The notes below the pieces were generated by a model. The model was not told where the DNA came from and did not search any database. It saw nothing but the letters and a program-made list of their open reading frames with translations. Source: CAVSRC01 sp963798195 (GTDB lineage: Bacteria; Pseudomonadota; Alphaproteobacteria; Rhizobiales; Kaistiaceae). Taken from it: a DNA stretch of 64,000 bases. Each line of letters starts with the position of its first letter. Position 1 is the stretch's first letter. The position numbers and the translations under genes were made by a program. The DNA is taken from NCBI GenBank assembly GCA_963798195.1, contig CAWCSF010000005.1, forward strand, positions 1 to 64,000. The letters are read 5' to 3'. Positions 38,341-46,981 of this stretch are shown piece after piece.

Positions 38341-39516
38341 TCAGCTATTGCGGCCAAGGAAATCCGCCATGCGTCCGGTTGCCTTGACGATGTTCTCTGC
38401 CGAATTGGCGTAGGACAGCCGCATATAGCCCTCGCCGAGGATGCCGAAATCGGGCCCGCCAATCGTTGCGACGCCGGCTTTCTCCAACAGGTCGGCGGCA
38501 AGCTTCTTGGCCTTGTAGCCGGTCCCGGAAATATTGGGGAAAGCGTAGAACGCGCCCTTCGGCACGATGCACGATACCCCCGGCAGCTTGTTCAGTTCGT
38601 CGACGACGATCTTCCGCCGCTTGTCGAACTCGGCCACCATCCTGCCGACCGAATCCTGCGGCCCGGTAAGCGCGGCAAGACCGGCATATTGCGCCGGCGA
38701 GTTGACGCAGGACCACGCGTTGACCGCGAGCTTGCGGATGTTCTCGTAGAGCGACTTCGGCCATACCGAGTAGCCCATGCGCCAGCCGGTCATGGCGTAG
38801 GTCTTCGACCAGCCATCGAGCAGGATCACGCGGTCGCGGACCTCCGGATAGGAGAGCAGCGAAACGTGCTCCAAGCCGTCATAGACCATCTGCCCGTAGA
38901 TCTCGTCGGACAGGATCGCGACGTTCGGGAATTTGGAGAGGCCCGCGACCAGCGCATCGATCTCGGCCTTCGGCGTCACGCCGCCAGTCGGGTTGGCCGG
39001 CGAATTGAGAATGATCAGGCGCGTCTGCGGCGTGATGAGACCGAGGGTCTCCTCCGCCGAGAAGGCAAAGCCGTTTTCCTCACGGATCGGAATCGGCACC
39101 GGCCGTGCGCCGGTGAACTCGATCATTGAGCGATAGATCGGAAAGCCAGGATCCGGATAAAGGATATCCGCGCCGGGCTCGCCGAACATCTGGATGGCGG
39201 CGAACATGGTGATCTTGCCGCCCGGCACGATGATCACCTGATCGGGCGACACCTCGACGCCGACCCGGCGATGGATGTCGGCAGCCACCGCCTCGCGCAG
39301 CGGCTTTATTCCGGTAGCGGGGGTGTAGCCGTGCTCGCCATCCCGCAGAGCCTTGATCGCCGCCTCGACGATGTGCTCTGGCGTGCGGAAATCCGGCTGG
39401 CCGATGCCGAGGTTGATGATGTCGCGGCCCTGGGCGGCGAGTTCGGTCGCCCGCGCCAGCACGGCGAAGGCGTTTTCTTCGCCGATCCGGTCGAACCCGG
39501 CGATGGTATGGAGCAA
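38341..39516 (-). CDS. PLP-dependent class I/II aminotransferase
   Basis: Fold-type I aminotransferase of 391 residues. The PLP Lys is in GWSKTYAMTGWRMGY, the cofactor-contact block is ILNSPANPTGG, and the Arg that binds the substrate carboxylate is in MRLSYA. It groups with aspartate/aromatic or branched-chain transaminases of the AspC-like 1-beta type; the amino acid is not predictable. The first usable start is TTG at 39516 (LLHTIAGFD as read with Leu), with GGGGA six bases upstream. It is divergent from the PEP mutase-family gene. Confidence 0.88.
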   Translation of the reverse strand: MLHTIAGFDRIGEENAFAVLARATELAAQGRDIINLGIGQPDFRTPEHIVEAAIKALRDGEHGYTPATGIKPLREAVAADIHRRVGVEVSPDQVIIVPGGKITMFAAIQMFGEPGADILYPDPGFPIYRSMIEFTGARPVPIPIREENGFAFSAEETLGLITPQTRLIILNSPANPTGGVTPKAEIDALVAGLSKFPNVAILSDEIYGQMVYDGLEHVSLLSYPEVRDRVILLDGWSKTYAMTGWRMGYSVWPKSLYENIRKLAVNAWSCVNSPAQYAGLAALTGPQDSVGRMVAEFDKRRKIVVDELNKLPGVSCIVPKGAFYAFPNISGTGYKAKKLAADLLEKAGVATIGGPDFGILGEGYMRLSYANSAENIVKATGRMADFLGRNS

Positions 39517-39632
39517 GGCGTTTCCCCGTCTGGTTGTCGTTGATTTGGCCGGGACAATAGGCGCATAAATCGCGGGAAATCAAACCCGTTCCGGTCGGCT
39601 CTCCGGCCCGGGACAGGTCGGGGGAACCGCCA

Positions 39633-40472
39633 GTGCCGACCGTCGACGAAAAACGCCGGACCTTCCGCGCGCTGCACGAAAGCGGCTGTTTCGTCATCCC
39701 CAATCCGTGGGATGCCGGCACGGCCCGCTATCTCGAGCACCTCGGCTTCAAGGCGCTTGCCACGACCAGCGCCGGCGCAGCCTGGAGCCTGGGCTATGCC
39801 GATGGCCAGGTACCGCTCGAAACGATGCTGGATCATTTCCGCACGATCGTCGAAGCGACCGACCTGCCCGTCAACGCCGATTTCCTGGACGGCTTCGCCC
39901 GCGCGCCGCGCGAGGTCGCGGCCAATGTCCGCAAATGCATCGATACCGGCGTTGCCGGGCTCTCGATCGAGGACGCGACCGGCGACGCCAAGGAGCCGCT
40001 CTACGATTTCGGCCTGGCAGTTGAACGGGTTGCCGCCGCCCGCGCGGCCATCGACGCGGCGGGCGGGAGTGTCGTTCTGGTCGCGCGCGCCGAGTGTTTT
40101 CTCACCGGGCATTCCGATCCGCTGAAGGAGGCGATCCGCCGCCTCACCGCATTCGCGGAAGCTGGCGCGGATTGCCTCTACGCCCCAGGCCCCAGCAAGC
40201 GCGAAGACATCGCCGCGATCGTGAAGGCGGTGGCGCCGAAGCCCGTCAACGTGCTCGCGCGCGGGCTCGACGGCCTCACCGTGCGCGACCTCGAACTACT
40301 TGGCGTGCGCCGCATCAGCGTCGGCGGGTTGATGGCGCGGATGGCGTGGACCGGCTTCATGAAGTCGGCCCGCGAAATCGCGGAATCCGGGACGTTCGAC
40401 TCCTTCAAGGAGGCGGCACCCGGCGGCGAACTCAACGGTTTATTCGCTGCACGCGGATCGGGAAGCGCATGA
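39633..40472 (+). CDS. isocitrate lyase/PEP mutase family protein
   Basis: TIM-barrel enzyme of 279 residues in the ICL/PEPM superfamily. Family blocks are NPWDAGTARYLEHLGFKALATTS, NADFLDGF and GLSIEDATGD (Mg2+/substrate region). The isocitrate lyase KKCGH signature is absent, so it is likelier a 2-methylisocitrate lyase-like, oxaloacetate-hydrolase-like or carboxyphosphonoenolpyruvate mutase-like C-C or P-C lyase. The start is GTG at 39633 with GGGGGA upstream. Its stop overlaps the GNAT start (ATGA), giving a plus-strand operon that continues to denD. Confidence 0.82.
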   Translation: MPTVDEKRRTFRALHESGCFVIPNPWDAGTARYLEHLGFKALATTSAGAAWSLGYADGQVPLETMLDHFRTIVEATDLPVNADFLDGFARAPREVAANVRKCIDTGVAGLSIEDATGDAKEPLYDFGLAVERVAAARAAIDAAGGSVVLVARAECFLTGHSDPLKEAIRRLTAFAEAGADCLYAPGPSKREDIAAIVKAVAPKPVNVLARGLDGLTVRDLELLGVRRISVGGLMARMAWTGFMKSAREIAESGTFDSFKEAAPGGELNGLFAARGSGSA

Positions 40473-41161
40473 ACGCCGCCGAACTGCCGACCGGCCCGGT
40501 GGTCGATGCGACGCCTGCCGGCCGCCCCGGCCCGGTGCGCCTCGACGGACAATTCTGCTGGATCGAAAAGCTCGACCTCGTCCGCCACGGAAAATCGCTG
40601 TGGGAGGCCACGAAGGAGCATGACGCGCTCTGGGTCTACATGGGCTACGGCCCGTTCAGCGAGGAAAACACGTTCCTGCACTGGATCGAGGATCGGGTCG
40701 CGCTGATAGACCCGTTCTCCTACGCGGTCGTCGACAGGAAAAGCAGCCGCGCGACCGGCATCGTGACACTGATGGAGATCCGCCCGGCGATGGGCGTGAT
40801 CGAGATCGGCAACATCGTCTACACGCCACTGCTGCAGCGGACGGCCGCCGGGACGGAGGCGCAATACCTGATGGCGCGCTACGTCTTCGACGACCTCCGT
40901 TACCGCCGCTACGAATGGAAGTGCAACGCCCTGAACGCGCCATCGCGGCGGGCCGCGGAGCGGTTCGGCTTCAGCTACGAAGGCACATTCCGGCAGCACA
41001 TGATCGTCAAGGGGCGCAACCGCGACACGGCATGGTATTCCATGCTCGACAGCGAATGGCCGGCGGCGAAGGCCGCCTACGAGGCCTGGCTCGCGCCGGA
41101 TAATTTCGATCCCGAAGGCCGCCAGAAGAAGAGTTTGGCAATGCCGAAAAGGCAGCACTGA
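40469..41161 (+). CDS. GNAT family N-acetyltransferase (RimJ/RimL-like)
   Basis: Protein of 230 residues with the RimJ/RimL-type acetyl-CoA fold: EIGNIVYTPLLQRTAAGTEA (acetyl-CoA pocket strand), YEWKCNALNAPSRRAAERFGF and YEGTFRQHMIVKGRNRDTAWYS are conserved blocks. It probably acetylates an amine or protein N-terminus. It is translationally coupled to the upstream lyase by ATGA and followed by an SDR 15 bases later. The substrate is unknown. Confidence 0.87.
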   Translation: MNAAELPTGPVVDATPAGRPGPVRLDGQFCWIEKLDLVRHGKSLWEATKEHDALWVYMGYGPFSEENTFLHWIEDRVALIDPFSYAVVDRKSSRATGIVTLMEIRPAMGVIEIGNIVYTPLLQRTAAGTEAQYLMARYVFDDLRYRRYEWKCNALNAPSRRAAERFGFSYEGTFRQHMIVKGRNRDTAWYSMLDSEWPAAKAAYEAWLAPDNFDPEGRQKKSLAMPKRQH

Positions 41162-41176
41162 GGAGTAGGACTGAGC

Positions 41177-41929
41177 ATGGACAGACTGAAGGGCAAGCGC
41201 GCGTTTCTGACCGCCAGCGGCGCCGGCATCGGCCGGGCGACCGCAATCCTTTTTGCGCAGGAAGGCGCGCACGTCATCGCCACCGACATCAAGCCCGAGC
41301 TGATCGCCGACCTGAAGGACCACGGCGTCGCCGAGACACATGCGCTTGACGTGCGCAGCACCGACGCCGTCAGGGCTCTCGCCGCCAAGGCGGGGCCGGT
41401 GGACGTGCTCTTCAACTGCGCCGGCTTCGTCCATCACGGCACCGTGCTGACGACGTCCGAAGAGGACTGGGACTTTTCCTTCGACATCAACGTCAAGGCG
41501 ATGCACCGGACGATCCACGCCTTCCTGCCGGGCATGCTCGACAAGGGCGGCGGGTCGATCGTCAACATCTCGTCCGGCGCATCTTCGGTGCGCGGCATCC
41601 CCAACCGCTATGCCTACGGCGCATCGAAGGCGGCGATCATCGGCCTGACCAAGTCGGTCGCGGCCGATTTCATTCGTCAGGGCATTCGCGCGAACGCGAT
41701 CTGCCCGGGGACCATCGAGTCTCCCTCGCTGGACCAGCGCATCGCGACCGCCGCGAAGGATACCGGCAAGCCCATCGAAGAGGTGCGCAAGGCCTTCATC
41801 GACCGGCAACCGATCGGCCGGCTGGGCACGGCTGAGGAGATCGCCTACCTCGCGCTCTACCTCGCCTCCGACGAATCCAGCTACACAACCGGCCAGATTC
41901 ATCTCGCCGACGGCGGCTTCGCGCTCTAG
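41177..41929 (+). CDS. short-chain dehydrogenase (3-hydroxybutyrate/ketodeoxyfuconate dehydrogenase-like)
   Basis: Classical SDR of 250 residues. The NAD motif is ASGAGIGRA, the active-site Ser lies in VNISSGASS, and the catalytic YGASK is present. The NICPGTIESPSLDQRI-like region resembles BDH2-type and 2-keto-3-deoxy-L-fuconate dehydrogenases. It sits between a GNAT gene and denD in one plus-strand operon, so an acid-sugar oxidation role is plausible. GGAG lies upstream of the ATG. Confidence 0.85.
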   Translation: MDRLKGKRAFLTASGAGIGRATAILFAQEGAHVIATDIKPELIADLKDHGVAETHALDVRSTDAVRALAAKAGPVDVLFNCAGFVHHGTVLTTSEEDWDFSFDINVKAMHRTIHAFLPGMLDKGGGSIVNISSGASSVRGIPNRYAYGASKAAIIGLTKSVAADFIRQGIRANAICPGTIESPSLDQRIATAAKDTGKPIEEVRKAFIDRQPIGRLGTAEEIAYLALYLASDESSYTTGQIHLADGGFAL

Positions 41930-41953
41930 ACGCCGCGCACGAAGGACAAGCAC

Positions 41954-42937
41954 ATGCACATTCTCATTCTCGGGGCCGCCGGCATGATCGGCTCCAAGCT
42001 GACCGCGCGCCTGATCAAGGACGGCGGCCTCGCCGGCAAGACCATCGACCAGCTCACGCTGGTCGACTGGGTCGACCCGACGCCGCCAACCGGGGTGCCG
42101 TTCAAGGTTGCCACGAAGGCGGCCGACCTCGCGACGCCCGGCGTCGCCGAGGAGGTCGTCGCCGGACGGCCGGACGTGATCTTCCACCTCGCAGCCATCG
42201 TCTCCGGCGAAGCGGAGGCGGATTTCGACAAGGGCTACCGGGTCAACCTCGACGGCACCCGCGCGCTGCTCGAGGCGATCCGCAAGGTCGGCGACAGCTA
42301 TTGCCCGCGCGTCATCTTCACCTCGTCGATCGCGGTGTTCGGCGCCCCCTTCCCCGAAGCCATCGGCGACGAATTCTTCCACACGCCGCTCACCTCCTAC
42401 GGCACGCAGAAGGCCATCGGCGAACTGCTGCTCGCCGACTACACGCGCCGCGGATTCATGGATGGCGTTGGCCTTCGCCTGCCGACCATCTGCGTGCGCC
42501 CCGGCAAGCCGAACAAGGCCGCCTCCAGCTTTTTCTCCAGCATCATCCGCGAACCCCTCGCCGGCCACGAGGCGATCCTCCCGGTCAGCGAGAGCGTCCG
42601 CCACTGGCACGCGAGCCCGCGCACGGCCATCGGCTTCCTCGTCCATGCCGCCGGCATCGACGGCGAACGGCTGGGAAATCGCCGCAACCTGTCGATGCCG
42701 GGCGTTTCGGTGACGGTGGGCGAGCAGATCGCGGCGCTGCGCAAGGTTGCCGGCGACGCAGTGGCGAACCGTATCCGCCACGAACCGGACCCGACCGTCA
42801 TGCGCATCGTCGAGGGCTGGCCGCGCAACTTCACACCCGACCGGGCAACCGCGCTCGGCTTCCGCGGCGAGAAGACGTTCGAGGAAATCATCCGCGTCCA
42901 CATCGAGGACGAACTCGGCGGCACCTGGGCGAAATAG
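41954..42937 (+). CDS. denD: D-erythronate dehydrogenase DenD-like extended SDR
   Basis: Extended SDR of 327 residues. The N-terminal motif is LGAAGMIGSKL, the catalytic SYGTQK lies near residue 145, and RLPTICVRPGKPNKAASSF is typical of DenD. DenD oxidises D-erythronate to the 2-oxo acid in tetronate catabolism, upstream of OtnI, OtnK and OtnC. Those partners are not in this window, so the pathway may be split or the enzyme may use a related four-carbon acid. It closes the operon started at 39633. The next gene, dppF, is convergent. Confidence 0.83.
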   Translation: MHILILGAAGMIGSKLTARLIKDGGLAGKTIDQLTLVDWVDPTPPTGVPFKVATKAADLATPGVAEEVVAGRPDVIFHLAAIVSGEAEADFDKGYRVNLDGTRALLEAIRKVGDSYCPRVIFTSSIAVFGAPFPEAIGDEFFHTPLTSYGTQKAIGELLLADYTRRGFMDGVGLRLPTICVRPGKPNKAASSFFSSIIREPLAGHEAILPVSESVRHWHASPRTAIGFLVHAAGIDGERLGNRRNLSMPGVSVTVGEQIAALRKVAGDAVANRIRHEPDPTVMRIVEGWPRNFTPDRATALGFRGEKTFEEIIRVHIEDELGGTWAK

Positions 42938-42946
42938 GATGCCAGC

Positions 42947-43960
42947 CTAGGCCGGCACGGCCTCCGTGCGGTCGGCGAGACGCCCGGCGTCATCCACCGC
43001 CCAGCACGCCACCTGCGCGTCGCCCTTGGTTTCGAGTTCCGGTCGATCGACGAAGCAGCGGTCGAAGGCGTAAGCGCAGCGCGGGTGAAAGGCGCAGCCT
43101 GACGGCGGATTGATCGGCGACGGCAGTTCGCCCTCCAGCCGGATGCGTTCCTTGCGCCGCCCGGGATCGGCAATCGGCGTGGCCGACAGCAGCGCCCGCG
43201 TATAGGGATGCTTCGCGTCTTTGAAGATGGCCTCGCGCGGACCCGACTCCACCGGCCGGCCGAGATACATGACCATCACCTCGTCGGCCATGTGGCGCAC
43301 GACCGAGAGGCCGTGACTGATGAAGAGGTAGGCGAGGCCGAACTCCTGCTGCAGATCGACCAGGATGTTCAGCACCTGCGCCTGCACCGAAAGATCGAGC
43401 GCCGAGACCGGCTCGTCGAGAACGAGGATGCGCGGCCGCAGCATCAGCGCCCGCGCGATGGCGATGCGCTGGCGCTGGCCACCGGAGAACATGTGCGGAT
43501 AGCGCTCGTAATGCTCCGGACGGAGACCAACGCGGCGCATCATGTCGACCGCCGCTTCGCGACGCTCGGCCGAAGTCATGTTCCGCCGGTTGATAACCAG
43601 AGGCTCCTCGAGAATCGCCCCCACCTTCTGGCGCGGATTGAGCGAACCGTACGGGTCCTGGAAAACCATCTGCACGCGCGCACGCATTTCCCGGAGCGTC
43701 GAGCGCCCTGCCCTGGCAAGCGGCACGCCGTCGATGAAGAATTCGCCCGACGTCGGCTGTTCGACCATCGCGATCATGCGGGCGAGCGTGGACTTCCCGC
43801 AGCCGGATTCACCGACCACGGCCAGGGTCTTGCCGGCGGCGAGGGTGAAGCTGACGCCATCGACCGCCTTCAGCACAAGCGGCTTCGCCATCAGGCCGCG
43901 GCTGATCTCGTAGTGCTGCTTCAGGTTCTCCGCCCGGACGATGAGATCGCCGTCGCTCAT
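42947..43960 (-). CDS. dppF: dipeptide ABC transporter ATP-binding protein DppF
   Basis: ATPase of 337 residues: Walker A GESGCGKST, signature FSGGQRQRIAIARAL, Walker B ILVLDEPVSALD. The C-terminal oligopeptide/dipeptide domain ends with the Cys pattern GCAFHPRCAYAFDRC, seen in Dpp/Opp ATPases. The H-loop reads FISHGLSVVRH: His is kept but the usual Asp after it is Gly. It starts within the dppD stop (ATGA) and is the last gene of the minus-strand operon. With DppD it drives peptide import. Confidence 0.92.
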   Translation of the reverse strand: MSDGDLIVRAENLKQHYEISRGLMAKPLVLKAVDGVSFTLAAGKTLAVVGESGCGKSTLARMIAMVEQPTSGEFFIDGVPLARAGRSTLREMRARVQMVFQDPYGSLNPRQKVGAILEEPLVINRRNMTSAERREAAVDMMRRVGLRPEHYERYPHMFSGGQRQRIAIARALMLRPRILVLDEPVSALDLSVQAQVLNILVDLQQEFGLAYLFISHGLSVVRHMADEVMVMYLGRPVESGPREAIFKDAKHPYTRALLSATPIADPGRRKERIRLEGELPSPINPPSGCAFHPRCAYAFDRCFVDRPELETKGDAQVACWAVDDAGRLADRTEAVPA

Positions 43961-44961
43961 GCGTTCACCTCCGCCAGCGGCCCGGGGTGGCCGACAGGGC
44001 GACCGTGGGTGAGCGGATAATGGCAGAGCGCGTAGCCGGCCGCGGCGCCCTGGCGCGGCGGCACCTTCTCGACACAGCGATTGGTGGCGAATTCGCAGCG
44101 CGGCGAGAACAGACAGCCGGTGGGGCGATCGAACAGGCCCGGCACGACGCCGGCAATCGACGGCAGCTTGCGATCGACGGCACGCTCGGGGAGCGAGGCC
44201 AGCAGCGCGGCGGTGTAGGGATGATGCGGATCGGCGAAGAGTTCGCCGACGTTCTGCTCCTCGACCCTCTGGCCGGCATAGAACACGGCCACACGTTCCG
44301 CCGTCTCCGCCACGACGCCCATGTCGTGGGTGATCAGCACCAGCGCCATCCCCATCTCCTTCTGCAAACCGAGCAGGAGGTCGAGGATCTGCGCCTGGAT
44401 TGTGACGTCGAGCGCCGTCGTCGGTTCGTCGGCGATGACCAGCTTCGGATTGCAGGCGAGCGCCATGGCGATCATCACGCGCTGGTTCATGCCGCCCGAC
44501 AGCAGGTGCGGGAACGCCTTGAGCCGGCGCTCGGGATCGGGGATGCCGACGGCGCGCAGCAGTTCGAGGGTGCGCTCGTGGCGCTCGGCCTTGTCGAGGC
44601 CGAGATGGGTCTTCAGCGCCTCGCCGATCTGGTAGCCGACGGTGAAGCACGGGTTCAGGCTGGACATCGGCTCCTGGAAGATCATCGCCATGTCCTTGCC
44701 GACGATGTGGCGCCGCTGCCGCGGCGTTATGCCGAGGAGATCGTTGCCGTCGAAGGCAAGCCGCTCCGCCGTCACGGTCGCGGTCCACGGCAGCAGCCCC
44801 ATGACGGCGAGCATGGCCACGGACTTGCCCGAGCCGGACTCGCCGACGATCGCCTGCACCTCGCCCGCCTCGACCGTCAGCGACACCTCGTCGACGGCAC
44901 GGAACGCGCCGTGGGCGGTGGCGAAATCGACCGACAGGTTACGGATTTCGAGGAGGGCCAT
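43957..44961 (-). CDS. dppD: dipeptide ABC transporter ATP-binding protein DppD
   Basis: ATPase of 334 residues. Walker A is GESGSGKS, the signature LSGGMNQRVMIAMAL, Walker B LVIADEPTTALD and the H-loop ITHDMGVV. The C-terminal peptide-transporter extension carries the GCLFSPRCEFATNRC Cys pattern. It follows dppC by four bases and overlaps dppF. It forms the cytoplasmic motor with DppF. Confidence 0.93.
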   Translation of the reverse strand: MALLEIRNLSVDFATAHGAFRAVDEVSLTVEAGEVQAIVGESGSGKSVAMLAVMGLLPWTATVTAERLAFDGNDLLGITPRQRRHIVGKDMAMIFQEPMSSLNPCFTVGYQIGEALKTHLGLDKAERHERTLELLRAVGIPDPERRLKAFPHLLSGGMNQRVMIAMALACNPKLVIADEPTTALDVTIQAQILDLLLGLQKEMGMALVLITHDMGVVAETAERVAVFYAGQRVEEQNVGELFADPHHPYTAALLASLPERAVDRKLPSIAGVVPGLFDRPTGCLFSPRCEFATNRCVEKVPPRQGAAAGYALCHYPLTHGRPVGHPGPLAEVNA

Positions 44962-44965
44962 CGCC

Positions 44966-45892
44966 TCAGCTCCGCCTGAGCTTCGGATCGAGCGCATCGC
45001 GCAGGCCATCGCCGATGAGGTTGATCGCCAACACCGTGATCAGGATGGCGAGGCCCGGGAACGTGACCACCCACCAGGCGCGCAGGATGAACTCGCGCGC
45101 CTCGGCCAGCATGGTGCCCCACTCCGGCGTCGGCGGCTGGGCACCCATGCCGAGGAAGCCGAGCGCCGCTGCATCGAGGATGGCGTTCGAGAAGGAGAGC
45201 GTCGCCTGCACGATCAGCGGCGCCATGCAGTTCGGCAGGATGGTGACCAGCATCAGCCGCAGCGGGCTGGCGCCGATCAGCCGGGTGGCGGTGACATAGT
45301 CCTTGCCGCGCTCCGAGATCACCGCGGCGCGCGTCAGCCGCACGAAATGCGGCTGGAGGACGACGGCAATGGCGATCATCGCGTTGGTGAGGCCGGGGCC
45401 AAGCACGGCGACCAGCACCAGTGCCAGCAACAGCGACGGCAGCGCCAGGATGATATCCATCAGCCGCATGATGATCGCTTCCAGCCAGCCGCGGAAATAG
45501 CCGGCGATGAGCCCGATGGTGACGCCGACGCTCAGCGCGACGGTTACCACCACGCTGCCGATGAACAGCGAATAGCGCGCCCCGAAGATGAGGCGCGAGA
45601 GGATGTCGCGGCCCACCGGATCGGTGCCCAGCAGGAATTCCGGACGCGTGCCGCCCGCCCACGGTGGCGCCACCAGCAGCGCATCGCGGAACTGCTCGGA
45701 CGGGGAAAACGGCGCGATGAGGGGTGCGAAGAGCGCGGCGAGGACGAGAATGCCGAACACGACGAGGCCACCCACGGCCCCGCGGTTCTCGGAGAAATAG
45801 AACCAGAACTCGGTCAGTCCGGCACGCGTCAGGTCCGTTCCGCCACCCGCGACGGTCGCCGCTTCGCGGTCGGCTTCGCCCAGCTCAGCCAT
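44966..45892 (-). CDS. dppC: dipeptide ABC transporter permease DppC
   Basis: Permease of 308 residues with the OppC-type N-terminal region, one early membrane helix (VVFGILVLAALFAPLIAPF), the motif LLGTDPVGRDILSRLIFG, and five further helices. The EAA-like loop (TATRLIGASPLRLMLVTILPN) contacts the ATPases. It overlaps dppB by eight bases. Confidence 0.93.
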   Translation of the reverse strand: MAELGEADREAATVAGGGTDLTRAGLTEFWFYFSENRGAVGGLVVFGILVLAALFAPLIAPFSPSEQFRDALLVAPPWAGGTRPEFLLGTDPVGRDILSRLIFGARYSLFIGSVVVTVALSVGVTIGLIAGYFRGWLEAIIMRLMDIILALPSLLLALVLVAVLGPGLTNAMIAIAVVLQPHFVRLTRAAVISERGKDYVTATRLIGASPLRLMLVTILPNCMAPLIVQATLSFSNAILDAAALGFLGMGAQPPTPEWGTMLAEAREFILRAWWVVTFPGLAILITVLAINLIGDGLRDALDPKLRRS

Positions 45893-46892
45893 GGCGGATC
45901 CGCGGATTGATCAGGCCGTACATCACGTCCACGAGCAGATTGACCAGCATGATGATGATCGCGATCAGGACGAGGCCGCCCTGCACGACCGGATAGTCAC
46001 GCTTGAACACGGAATCGACCATCCACTTGCCGATGCCCGGCCAGGAAAAGATCGTCTCGGTGAGAATGGCGCCGGCGAGGAGCACGCCGACCTGGAGGCC
46101 GATCGTCGTGACCACCGGCACCAGCGCGTTGCGGAGCGCGTGGATGCCGATGACGGCGTAGGGCGGCAGGCCCTTGGCGCGCGCCGTGCGCACGTAGTCC
46201 TCGCCAAGCACCTCCAGCATGGCCGAGCGCGTCTGGCGCGCGATGACCGCCAGCGGAATGGTGGCAAGCACGATGGACGGCAGGATGAGATGGCTGACCG
46301 CCGAACTGAACGCGCCCTTCTGACCCGAGAGCAGCGAGTCGATCAGCATGAAGCCGGTGACCGGCGGGAAGAAATAGAGGAGCGATATTCGCCCCGACAC
46401 CGGCGTCCAGCCGAGCATGCCGGAAAACAGGATGATGAGCAGCAGGCCCCACCAGAAGATCGGCATGGAATAGCCGACAAGCGCGGCCCCCATCACCGTC
46501 TGGTCGAATATCGAACCACGCTTGACCGCGGCGATGACGCCGGCAGGAACGCCGAGCGAGACGGCAATCAGGACAGCCACCAGCGACAATTCCAGCGTTG
46601 CCGGGAAGAGCGCCAGGAAGTCCTTCAGCACCGGCCGCTTGGTGACGATGGAATTCCCGAAATTGCCGGTGACCAGGCCGCCCAGATAGGTCGCGTACTG
46701 CACGATCATCGGCCGGTCGTAACCGAGGTCATGCATGATTTGCGCATGCCGCTCCGGCGCAACCACGCGCTCCCCCGCCATCAGTTGCACCGGATCTCCG
46801 GGCAGCAGGCGGATGAAGGCAAAAGCGATGATGGAAACGCCGATGAAAGTCGGCACGAGGACGGCAAGGCGACGGAAGATCAGGCGGATCAT
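45885..46892 (-). CDS. dppB: dipeptide ABC transporter permease DppB
   Basis: Permease of 335 residues with six membrane segments. It opens RLAVLVPTFIGVSIIAFAFIR and has the conserved LPGDPVQLMAG motif. The EAA loop (YVRTARAKGLPPYAVIGIHAL) is present. It follows dppA after an 89-base gap that contains a strong hairpin, so permease expression is probably set below that of the binding protein. Confidence 0.94.
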   Translation of the reverse strand: MIRLIFRRLAVLVPTFIGVSIIAFAFIRLLPGDPVQLMAGERVVAPERHAQIMHDLGYDRPMIVQYATYLGGLVTGNFGNSIVTKRPVLKDFLALFPATLELSLVAVLIAVSLGVPAGVIAAVKRGSIFDQTVMGAALVGYSMPIFWWGLLLIILFSGMLGWTPVSGRISLLYFFPPVTGFMLIDSLLSGQKGAFSSAVSHLILPSIVLATIPLAVIARQTRSAMLEVLGEDYVRTARAKGLPPYAVIGIHALRNALVPVVTTIGLQVGVLLAGAILTETIFSWPGIGKWMVDSVFKRDYPVVQGGLVLIAIIIMLVNLLVDVMYGLINPRIRHG

Positions 46893-46939
46893 CGGTTCAT
46901 CCGGTTATGCCGCCCCGCATGACCTGTCTCCCGGGAAAC

Positions 46940-46966
46940 GGGGCGCCCACGGCAGGCGGGCGCCCC
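46940..46966 (-). terminator. hairpin between dppA and dppB (partial terminator or stabiliser)
   Basis: A perfect 9-bp stem, GGGGCGCCC (46940-46948) with GGGCGCCCC (46958-46966), encloses a nine-base loop, shortly after the dppA stop on the minus strand. No T run follows it in the transcript direction. It parallels the dctP-dctQ hairpin and probably uncouples binding-protein from permease levels. Confidence 0.65.
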
Positions 46967-46981
46967 TATCTCTTTCCGCGA

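Noticed and set aside
36676..39129. 817-codon plus-strand frame opposite the peroxidase and aminotransferase
   Set aside because: Antisense shadow across two conserved genes and their gap.
40178..42901. 907-codon minus-strand frame opposite the lyase-GNAT-SDR-denD operon
   Set aside because: It runs across four well-supported plus-strand genes and has no recognisable fold.
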